Origin: Thuidium tamariscinum
Lineage: Eukaryota > Streptophyta > Bryopsida > Hypnales > Thuidiaceae
Length of the DNA stretch: 64,000 nucleotides
Assembly (NCBI GenBank): GCA_947034885.2
Contig: OX344751.2
Coordinates: 16,926,001 to 16,990,000 of the forward strand
Reading direction: 5' to 3'
Positions 55,603 to 64,000 of the stretch are shown here, one piece after another; the stretch's first letter is position 1, and each line of letters opens with the position of its first letter. The translations under genes and the position numbers were made by a program. Below the pieces are notes generated by a model, which worked only from the letters and a program-made list of their open reading frames with translations, made no database searches and was not told where the DNA came from.

Positions 55603-56233
55603 TGGTAGGAGGTTCGAAAACCAACTAGCCATTATAAAGCTCCTACAAAAGGGTAGAAATGGTGCATGGCATGTTTCAAATGTATCCAGTTTTGGACTGT
55701 GGGCCCAATTTGAATGAAAGTGAGTCCTTCTAGTACCTTTGTGAGGTCACTAAAACTGCAATTCAGTTTCGTTTTGTGAACAAGTTATGGCGATAATTGA
55801 AAGACATTATAAAAAAGAAATTTCTAACATATGTTTTGTGATTAGAAGGACATGTGTATCTAATGTTAGGAATCCTTCTTTTCAAGCCACATACAAAACA
55901 AATCCATTTTTGCTTGTGTGCCAAACTTTATGAGCACTTCCAGAAAGTTTTGATTGGCAATGCTTTCATGCATTCTAGGATGTCCTTCGTTTCCTCACTG
56001 CCACTGGTGTGCTCATAACAACTTCTACCTATGAACAATAATAGGTACCTAGTGTGTTCTTCCTTCAAAAATTTGTAATTAATGTTTCCTAGCTCAGAAA
56101 ATATTCATGGAAGTTGCAAATGCTGCATCACTGATTTGTCTTTGCATTTCAATTTGAAAAATATTCATCCAGTGCCTTCATTTCTTCAGAGGTCTTCTTC
56201 TTCTTACATGGTCGCTTTCTGGACCTCCTACCA
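55603..56233. mobile_element. 631 bp element with family 2-like ends, upstream of VCCN1
   Basis: It begins TGGTAGGAGGTTCG and ends CTGGACCTCCTACCA, flanked by TA (55601-55602 and 56234-56235). The ends are those of the 313 bp family 2 elements, but the interior is twice as long and different. It ends 430 bp before the VCCN1 start codon. Confidence 0.75.
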
Positions 56234-56235
56234 TA

Positions 56236-56663
56236 CTATACTTTGATGTCATGAACACTGTGGTCCTCATCCAGAATTCCAGACTAATGGACAACTAAGT
56301 AAAACTGGATGAAAATCATCCGTTTTACAATTTCAAACAGAGTTTTGAAATTGATTCGCCCACTTTTTGAATCCCGCGATTACAAGAAGTGAAGAACCGA
56401 ATCAGCCGTGTCTTCTTCGTTTCATGCAATTCTCGTTTCTGTGAAGAAATTTGAAGTTTTGATCGTGAATTTTCTTGCAGTTTTCGAAATTCCTTGGCAG
56501 AGATGGCGAGATTCATAGCATTTCTCGAGGGAGCTCCTGAACTGCTGGCCCGTTTGTGTGTAATTAGCGCAAGGTGCCTTTCAACTGCCGGATTGTGATG
56601 CGTGATCTTCTTCCCCGCCCATGAGAATTCGAAAAATTTGATGAGCTTTCCGAAGCGCAGACC
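56236..56663 (+). promoter_or_regulatory. Promoter and 5' UTR of the VCCN1-like gene
   Basis: This is the only DNA between the upstream MITE and the start codon, so the core promoter should lie here. No clear TATA box was assigned. The 135-codon minus-strand frame at 56325-56732 is antisense to the leader and has no recognisable domain. Confidence 0.4.
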
Positions 56664-57842
56664 ATGGCGATGAGCACCGTGCAACAAACTGTTCATGGGA
56701 CTCCCGTGGCTCTGGCGATGGCGGATTCCCATCCGTTTCTGGTGCCTTCAAAGTTGAGAATTAGGGTTGGTCATCACCGTTCTCCACGCAGGAAGCTCTG
56801 TGTGGTGAGCGCCAGCAAGCGCATTGACCGCTATTTCGATCCGACTATGGCGGACAAGGAAAAGGAGGACGCCATGGAGTACCGGAGGCAGGTGTTCGAT
56901 CACGAGGATTGGATGCGGCATCGGAGCAGTTCCCGACACGGTCGGCATTTGGTATCGATTGCTTCTTCTCGGGTAATAATGGCGCTCGGGCCTCCGGTGT
57001 TCTCTCTCACTGCCGTGGCTGCCGTCATCACATTCTACAACGAAGCTCTCTCGGCGCAGTTGGTCCCCGCTTGGCTGCCTCTTTTGCACATTTCAAATGT
57101 GCCATTCTTGCTCACGGCGCCAGCGCTGGCGCTACTTCTTGTTTTCAGGACGAATGCTTCGTATGCAAGGTTTGACGAAGCCCGGAAGGCGTGGGGTTTG
57201 AACTTGAATAGGTCCCGAGACGTCTGCAGGCAAGCCCTAACTTTCATGCGCTCCCCTGCCGATTCCTCCAAGCTGCAGATTTTTTTGCATTACGCGGCCG
57301 CTTTTCCATATACTTTGAAGAGTCATTTGTGTCAGGTCGGAGATTTGGAGGCAGAATTAGAGGATTTGCTGGACGAAGAGGAGCTTGCATCAGTTATGTC
57401 GGCCTCTCATCGACCGAACCATGTGTTGCAAGTCATGTCCGAGCTCGTGTACAGCGCCAGTTTGAGCGACATGGAGAGGGCGAACATGGATAGGAACTTA
57501 ACACAATTCCATGACAATGTCGGGGCGTGTGAAAGAATTTTCAAAACGCCCATACCATTGTCATACACGAGGCTTACTTCAAGGTTTCTGGTTATATGGC
57601 ATATAGCGCTGCCGTTCGGGTTGTGGGATCAGTGCAGATGGCTTGTCATCCCGGCCGTCTTCTTCAATGCCGCAGCCCTGCTGTGCATCGAGGAGGTAGG
57701 AGTACTAATTGAGGAGCCTTTTTCTTCGCTCGCTCTTGGTGCCATCTGCAACACTATCAAAAACAATATCACAGGTTTGGTTGAAGCGCATGCAGAATTT
57801 GCTCAGAAAGCCAGTCGCAGAAGCTGCAAGGCCAAGCTTTGA
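56664..57842 (+). CDS. VCCN1: Chloroplast bestrophin-like anion channel (VCCN1 family)
   Basis: An intronless 392-residue protein. Residues 1 to about 50 are Ser/Arg/Lys-rich and low in acid, as in a plastid transit peptide. The bestrophin-like (UPF0187) body follows: DWMRHRSSSRHGRHL (82-96), a first membrane segment (about 105-125), LTAPALALLLVFRTNASYARF (150-170, quoted in part; FRTNASYARFDEARKAW is the family signature), a cytosolic/stromal helical part with LLDEEEL (235-241), and IPLSYTRLTSRFLVIWH (297-313) leading to the last segments and CIEEVGVLIEEPFSSLAL (341-358). In Arabidopsis VCCN1 is a voltage-dependent thylakoid chloride channel that adjusts the proton motive force after light changes; the same role is inferred here. 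The length is close to the family's. The start context ACCATGGCG is strong; a second Met occurs at residue 3. The Asp usually following EEPF...LAL is Gly here. Confidence 0.92.
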   Translation: MAMSTVQQTVHGTPVALAMADSHPFLVPSKLRIRVGHHRSPRRKLCVVSASKRIDRYFDPTMADKEKEDAMEYRRQVFDHEDWMRHRSSSRHGRHLVSIASSRVIMALGPPVFSLTAVAAVITFYNEALSAQLVPAWLPLLHISNVPFLLTAPALALLLVFRTNASYARFDEARKAWGLNLNRSRDVCRQALTFMRSPADSSKLQIFLHYAAAFPYTLKSHLCQVGDLEAELEDLLDEEELASVMSASHRPNHVLQVMSELVYSASLSDMERANMDRNLTQFHDNVGACERIFKTPIPLSYTRLTSRFLVIWHIALPFGLWDQCRWLVIPAVFFNAAALLCIEEVGVLIEEPFSSLALGAICNTIKNNITGLVEAHAEFAQKASRRSCKAKL

Positions 57843-59560
57843 TGCGAATTTTAAAATTTTATGCAGATTGTTTTGGGCTTTCCATTGTTTTTTGTCTGGA
57901 GAGTCCTCGTCAGTCATTGATTGAGCGTACTAGGAGTTTCTGAAGAATGGTTCTGATACAATCGTATTGGGATCTCTGAGAAGTTGCGCTTGAACGAAGT
58001 ATGCATCAACGTCAATGCAAAAGTATTCGTCATCATTTGGGATCGTGTAGCAACGACAACTTGCACCTTAGGCGGAAATTCCAGAACCATCTCTCAATGC
58101 TTTACAAAGAATGTTGCCAGCCTTGTTTGCTTCAGAAATCAATTTACAAGGCTCTGCATACGGATTGACTGTAGAGCTCTCGCTTGGCTTCTCTAGGCAT
58201 TGGAGACAAATGCATCGTCATTAAGCACCTGGAAAGTTTTGAAGGTGAGCTCTGCTCTGTGTGTGTCATATAATTCCAATTGAGGCAAGCCAATCTTGAC
58301 ATTTTTACTATTGCTCATTCCTTTCCTAATACATTCTGATGATAAGAATTGTCTGAACTTCGTATTGGCAAGCTGCTGTAATGGCTTTTATCCTAAAAGA
58401 AATACTCGTGGTCGTTGATACCCGTTCCATGCTTTGTTCTAACGTTCCGGTTTTCTGTTGCTATTGCAGGAGATATATCTTGGGCGAGGGTACTTGGTCT
58501 GCAGTCAGCTACAATTTACGTCCTAGTCATTCTCGTTGTTCATTTTCACGTTTCTTCTGTCTGAGCAGCTTCCAGCTTCGCTGCCCAGCTGGATTGCCCT
58601 TCTGAGTGTAGTGCCAGTATGTAATATTTTATTGTAGGGGCAAATCTTAAGTTCCATTATATTAGCTTGCACATTCTTATTTGCAGTTCTTTCAGACACA
58701 TGGTTAGGGTGGTTTACTTCACGAATTGTGTTCGAACATCAAAGCACGCATCGGAGGTTGCTCCAAGGGAACATAGTATCATAGTATCGCAGGTATTTAT
58801 GCCGCACGAATTTTTTTCAAGGTGCAATTGCCTTTGTTGACAATTATATCAGACCGTGAAATTGCATTCCTATCATTGGCTCCTTGAGTATTCACTGTCG
58901 TGGTCTGTCTTTTTTTTAAATTTCTTCAGGCTATGATACAGCCACCTTATGAGTCACCTTTGTACTACTTTTTCATATTTGCTTTGAGGGAAAATGAATA
59001 AGTTTTTAGAGACGTCAGAAACGGTGTCTTAGTTCAGATTTAATCTTCGACATACATGGTGGAATTCGTTTCCAGACTTGTGATGACGCAGCATTATCAT
59101 TTCAAATTTTCCGTATTTACACTCCAGATTTTATAAAACTTAATATCGTGAACCCAGACAGTGGGTTAACAACATTGTACACTTGTTCATGTTTGCACTA
59201 TACGTTAGGTCACAAGTGAAATTGAGGAGTGTGTTTCGATCTGAGGAATTTGTACTGAGAATTTGTCCGATTGTGAATTTCTCTGATGGCGGAAGGTTCA
59301 ATTACTTCATTACTGGTAGTAAAGAGAAAAGCATCAAAATTCAGGGCACTTCTTCCAAACACCCAGGCCTCTCTCCAAATCCCAATAATCAGACTAGCCC
59401 AATACGATCACATCCCTGACAGAGAATGGAGGGATTTACAGGAGTCAAGAAAATATCATTTTTGTCAAAGTATTTCTTTCTGTGCCATGAAGATTTCTCT
59501 AGAAGTTCTAACCAATTCTGGTCAAGAATGCAATGAGATAAACTAAGGTACAACACCTCA
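57843..59560 (+). other. Downstream region of VCCN1, no gene seen
   Basis: The sequence is moderately GC-rich and probably transcribed near its start, but no frame longer than 90 codons is recognisable. The terminator was not located. Confidence 0.45.
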
Positions 59561-60590
59561 TTCTAGTCCAAATTTCCAATTCTAGACATCTAGGAAAAGC
59601 CCCTTCCCAACTTGTTGGTATTGAAAAACAAAAATACAAACAAGGAGAATATTGCTTGCTTTAGGGAGTTGATTGCATAAAATGAGGGTAGTAAGTTATG
59701 TCTTTAGAATGGTTAGAATCTAAGCCTTGATTACAAAATGTCATCAATTCACTTTGAATTAGCCTCAAACTAATGCAAATTGGTTTGTTCCAACAATACA
59801 AATATATAGTTGGCACTAAGATCATTACAGATTGAATTGGGCATGTGTGAAGTTAAGCATGAGTTAGAAGCCCTACAATAGCTATTATTTGTTGTTGTTG
59901 AGGGGCATGTCTACAAGCTTTTATAAAAACTCCAGTACACTACCTTTCCACAAATTAAAAAACATGCACGTGTAATTTGAATTGTTTTTCCAATTATAAT
60001 GCTTTTTATTGCTTGTCAACCACTATAATTCATTCTCACATTTTTTGGATAGCAATATCATATTGCAATAGTCATTTTGCTTCCAATGGGGTAGTTTACC
60101 TTAATTGATGAGAAAAAATGAAAAATAGCAAATGGAAGTTGTAGCTCAATACAATAGCATTAGCTTGTATACAAATTGTTTGAAATCATGACAACCATTT
60201 CAAAAGAGGAAAAATAAGTATAGAAACAATAGGTGCACCTTATAGTTCATAGGTCAGGGGGCACTGAGTGGTAGGAGTAGCTGTTGCTATGCGATCAAAT
60301 GATAGAGTGCCCAAAAAAAAAGATATAAAAATTATAATTTTTTTTTATACTATAGGGTAAAGAAATGCCAATAGTTGTCTTCAAAGTACTATAGGGTATA
60401 GAAAAATGGGTCCCATTAGCAAAAAATTAGACCTAGAATACCCCCCTTTATATTCTTTTCTTTCACCAAAAGTCCTATTTAGGGTTACCTTGTGAGTGGC
60501 ATATTTCAATTGCTCAATAAATCAGTGTACAATAATAAATTCCAAGACGTTTGTTGTTGCTAGTGGCTATCAGATTGGTGATTTGGTGGT
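59561..60590. other. AT-rich stretch; possible SINE-like scrap at 60236-60320
   Basis: GGGGCACTGAGTGGTAGGAG at about 60257 resembles an A-box region of a tRNA-derived SINE and is followed by an A-run, but the B-box is degenerate and no flanking duplication was seen. CCAATGGGGTAGTTTACCTTA at about 60084-60104 is a single end of a family 4 element. Confidence 0.3.
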
Positions 60591-60594
60591 TTAA

Positions 60595-61558
60595 CCCCTC
60601 ACCGTCCAAGGGGACCAAAAGTGTCCTCACACAATCTAGCAGTCAACTTCAAAGTGCTATAACTTTTGCTTTCAATGTTCAAATTCAATAAAAACTTGTT
60701 GAAAAAGTTGCACATTCTAGTCTAGTTTTTTTGGAAAAATTTTCAGATCTATCCAAGATGTATTGAATTTCTGAAAGTCATTCAAAGTTTGCAAGTTCAA
60801 TTTGAATTCACCACACTACATTGAGATGGCTGCAACTTCAGGGGCTGGTATCTTTTTCATCAAATTCTAGTTTTCAATAAAAATTTGTTGGATTTTATTA
60901 CCTACAAAGTCTACTTAATGTGGTAAAATTTTCATGTCAATCCATGTTGTTTTGAATTCTTGGGAGCAATCCAAAGTTCAAAATCCAGACATTTTTGCAA
61001 TACAATGAACTTTGTCGGCTTATAACTTCTTCAAACAAGCTTCGTTTTCAATCATTTTTGTTGGAAAAGTTGTACATACTAGTCTAATTCTCGTGGTAAA
61101 AATTTCGTATCAATCCAAAAATTTATGATTGACTGAGAAGCATTTTAGTAGAGGTAGGTTCAACTATAGATGTGTTTTTTTGCTACTTTTCTCACTATTT
61201 TTTGGCATTTCAAAACAATTTTATAAACGCAATGAGTCAATTGAATGATTTTTTTCCCACCAAAGTCTCTTTTTTTTGGTTTTGAATCACTTTGTAGTCT
61301 AAAGTTTTTTCATTTAAGTAGGTTTAGAAATAGAATTTCACCTCCAAAAGTGTTTTTTGGAAAATTTGAGCATCTTTTTTCAACACTAAAACATTATAAT
61401 TTTTCAATTTGTACGGTCAAATGACCTCAAATTTGATTTACACCATCTACAGCATGCACACTACAAGATTATATGGTTCAAATTTTCATACCTTACTCAC
61501 ATTTAGACTTATAACACTTGAAAAGCAAGGTTGTTTTCCAACATGGTTGGGCCTTGGG
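60595..61558. mobile_element. Possible TTAA-bordered element, 964 bp
   Basis: CCCCTCACCGTCCAAGGG at the left and GGTTGGGCCTTGGG at the right lie just inside TTAA (60591-60594 and 61559-61562). The length fits the other TTAA elements, but the end inversion is poor (CCC...CCAAGG against CCCAAGGCCC). The interior has degenerate internal repeats (AAAAACTTGTTGAAAAAGTTG-like words, 60690 and 61050). Confidence 0.45.
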
Positions 61559-61562
61559 TTAA

Positions 61563-63007
61563 CTTAGTATTCAGGACTTGTGGTAACTATATGTGATTGA
61601 TAGAATGAGGAATATGCATTTCCCTCATTCGTGAAAGACAACAATTGATTTTTAAGTGTAGCTAAATTATAGTAATGCATGTTTGGCCTCAGTTGTATGA
61701 GCTCAATTTTGTTAGTATGTCCAAAAGTTGTACAAACTTTGCATGACATGCACATTTTTTTATTACTCTTTGTGTTTATAAACACAATGTAGGCATTCTA
61801 TTTTATACTATTGTTACATTCTTCTATGATATTTCTTAGTACCATTTCATATGAGAATCATTGTGCAAAAATAATTTTGACATATTGTACATTTTGTGAA
61901 TTCAATTAGTTTTGACAAGTGTATTGGATATGACAATGTCTTCACCCTCTCTATGAATATTACACATATAGAACTTCAGAAAATATAAGACATATACACT
62001 CACATATACACATTGTTGTTCTAAGTGTAATTGTGTGTGTATTTTCCTTTTTCCTTTTTGGTTTCACCTAGATGAGTTCTAACTTATCCCTAGTGCCAAT
62101 TGCCAAGGAAGAAAGTAATTCACAAATATTTAGTCCAAGGAGAAGAATCTAGCACGCAATGTATTGAAAAAAATGTGAACTAAAAATAGAAGGTAGTTAA
62201 AAAAACAAAGCACAACATAAAGAATATAGCAATAAAAATATTGAAATAAAAATTTATGAAGTAAAAGAGGAAGGTAGTTCAAAAAAATTTAGTGAAAGGA
62301 AAAGAATATAGGAAGTAATGTGTTGAAAAAAAATATGTGAAATGAGAATAGAAGGTTCTTAAAAAAATTAGTATAAGAAAAGAATGTAGCAAGGAATGTA
62401 TTAAAAAAATGAACTACCATAGCATATGATTTATTCATGGCATTTGAAAATCATGAGTAACACAAGCCTCCTATTTAATTCCCCAAAGTAGAAAATTAGA
62501 TGATGATAGTTGAGTTATTTGTAAAGTCCCCTCCACTTTAGGCAAGACTTTTTTTGAAGTTGAGAAGGCAACTATAGTTGAAGCATCAAACTTTTTTGCA
62601 AGATACTTATGTCACACGACTTCAAAAGTGGGGACCAAAATTTTTTAGGCACCATTTTGATGGAAAAATAAGTTTCATACCCACTTTTATTTTGACTTTT
62701 TTAACTCAACCGGCTTTTTCACAAAACTCATGGGTTTAAACCCCAGTATAGGGTCCTTTACAAATAACTCAAGTATGCCTAATTTTTTTTCAAATATAAT
62801 ACCCTCCTAAAAAATACTTGTTGTACACACCTATCCCTTAATATATTTCACATAGTGCCCCCCCTCCAAAGGTTCATAGATGACCAATATAGTGTTTCAA
62901 GGCAATGTTTCATCTAAATAACTTCTCATCCATCCAAAATAAATCCAAATTTAATCTTCAATATTTAAAAAACGACTATCCTTCATGACTAAGGTATTGA
63001 AATTGAG

Positions 63008-63039
<32 letters not shown>

Positions 63040-63399
63040 TATAAACATATAAGTGAAAATGTCAAAACTTTTAAAAGGGATTTTGGCGTCAAAGGATTAC
63101 AAAAATGTTTGTTGCAATCAGTTCAAGTTCATCTCTATGCAAACTTTAAAGTTGCAAGTTCAAAACTATCAATGACACATTATACAATCTCCTATAGAAA
63201 ATTTGATAATAACCACATGGACTTACAATCTTATTTGAATGAGTCTACTATATTATAGTGAGTATACCAATGACCACGTATATTTTCAATCCTTGGACTA
63301 TGCACCAAGCATGGTTCACCAAGCATGCAACAAAACAATTGATTTTGTGCATGGTGAAGGGTTAGAGCTTGGTGAATGGGATGCCTACGGTATAGGGCC
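61563..63399. other. AT-rich stretch without a recognised gene
   Basis: No coding signal. GTAGTTMAAAAAA-type words recur around 62190, 62272 and 62350, indicating a degenerate tandem repeat of about 70-80 bp. A (TA)n(CA)n run occupies about 63008-63042. The last 100 bases before 63400 should hold the lipoxygenase 3' UTR. Confidence 0.5.
63008..63042 (+). repeat. (TA)n(CA)n compound microsatellite
   Basis: About ten TA units pass directly into six CA units. Confidence 0.9.
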
Positions 63400-64000
63400 C
63401 TAAACCGTGATGCTGTTAGGAATGCCCATCGCGGTCACACCCGGCCCAGATGACGGTCGTAGGAGCTGGTACGGTAATTGGCCCGCCTCTCCTGATCGAT
63501 TCTTGAACTTCGGGTCCCTGTTGCGAGCCTGGATGAGTTCGTCGATCTCGGCCAGTCTTCTCTTGTAGCGCTCGAATGCTGCCTCCACCTACAGTCACGC
63601 GCTATACGTCAATGCGGAATTCTGGATTTCACTGAGCTTTCTGCAGATTTTTTGATTTTTTGGTGGAATTTTTCGCAATTTTGGACGAATTTTGTGGAAT
63701 TTTGAGGAATTTTGCTGTGATTTTGCAGAGAATGGATACCTTTTCATTTTGCGTCCATCCGGGGGCTCGATCGCCAATGTATTCTTCGTTGGTGGCGTGG
63801 TTGGCGGTGATTTCGAACACGGACATGATCGTGAGCATCGATGATAGGTCTGAGACAGCGGACAAGAAAAACTTCTCGGGGTTTGATTGAAACTCTTCCC
63901 ATTGCGGAGTGCCTTCGGTGGGAATGAGACGCCTGGTGCGCGTGGGGTGCTGCGGCATGAACGCTGCGTAATCGAACTGGGAGAAGTTGATGGCCGCGTG
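63400..64000 (-). CDS. LOX: Lipoxygenase, C-terminal part (cut by window edge)
   Basis: Two exons on the minus strand are visible: 64000-63740 (87 codons, open at the edge) and 63588-63400 (62 codons plus TAG), joined across a 151-base GT-AG intron at phase 0. The first visible codon is the His of HAAINFSQF, which matches the HAAVNFGQY motif of plant lipoxygenases, where this His and the Asn four residues on are iron ligands. MPQHPTRTRRLIPTEGTP, NPEKFFL, EEYIGDRAPGWTQNEK, FKNRSGEAGQLPYQLLRP and the C-terminal GIPNSITV follow in the usual order. Lipoxygenases add oxygen to polyunsaturated fatty acids, feeding oxylipin and jasmonate-type pathways. The terminal residue, whose carboxylate binds iron, is Val rather than the usual Ile. 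9- or 13-specificity and plastid location cannot be judged from this part. Confidence 0.95.
63637..63728. repeat. Short degenerate repeat in the lipoxygenase intron
   Basis: GAATTTTGNGGAATTTT-type units of about 15 bases recur five or six times. The repeat fills most of the 151-base intron. Confidence 0.6.

Noticed and set aside
56325-56732. 135-codon minus-strand frame over the VCCN1 start
   Set aside because: It is antisense to the 5' UTR and transit peptide of a well-supported gene.
60236-60320. Possible tRNA gene
   Set aside because: There is an A-box-like stretch only; acceptor and T arms do not pair and the B box is degenerate. At most a SINE scrap.
1-64000. CRISPR arrays, rRNA genes, operons, riboswitches
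   Set aside because: None seen: no regularly spaced short direct repeats with unique spacers, no rRNA-like conserved blocks, and the gene structure is eukaryotic.

Overview
This window looks like nuclear DNA of a land plant. Five protein genes can be supported, all of plant type: a group E bZIP factor with five canonical GT-AG introns, a TVP38/VTT-domain membrane protein with eight GT-AG introns, an intronless thylakoid bestrophin-like chloride channel (VCCN1 family) with a plastid-type leader, an intronless ankyrin-like protein of unknown role, and the C-terminal end of a plant lipoxygenase cut by the right edge. Genes lie 6-16 kb apart in AT-rich DNA packed with short non-autonomous elements. 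The intronless VCCN1 and the general look fit a seedless plant such as a moss, but the sequence alone does not settle this.

Layout. 1-19.1 kb: no convincing gene; stacked and nested short inverted-repeat elements, a SINE with perfect flanking duplications, two large foldbacks, and two GC-rich islands at 16.2-16.5 and 17.6-18.1 kb. 19.5-22.9 kb: tandem repeats, then a GC-richer promoter and 5' leader. 22.9-26.7 kb: the bZIP gene (+), followed by a tandem duplication of its own 3' end. 28-33.5 kb: repeats and AT-rich DNA. 34.8-36.6 kb: the ankyrin-like gene (-). 36.6-38.7 kb: its probable upstream region. 38.8-42.2 kb: AT-rich DNA with elements. 42.5-45.6 kb: the VTT gene (-). 45.6-46.9 kb: its promoter side with local duplications. 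47-56.2 kb: AT-rich DNA and elements. 56.7-57.8 kb: VCCN1 (+). 59.5-63.4 kb: AT-rich DNA. 63.4-64.0 kb: lipoxygenase 3' end (-).

The genes do not form a pathway; this is ordinary dispersed plant gene order. VCCN1 and possibly the lipoxygenase act in plastids, the VTT protein in endomembranes, the bZIP in the nucleus.

The most notable content is the mobile-element landscape. (1) Several unrelated-looking elements are bordered by the tetranucleotide TTAA with ends starting CCC/CCCC, as piggyBac-type elements are. One of them is present in one arm of a foldback and absent from the same TTAA in the other arm, which gives a filled/empty site pair inside the window. (2) Several families of about 270-630 bp elements share TA borders and ends beginning with a purine-rich AGG motif. 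(3) A near-perfect 207 bp palindrome has CACTA-type ends. No transposase reading frame was seen, so all appear non-autonomous.
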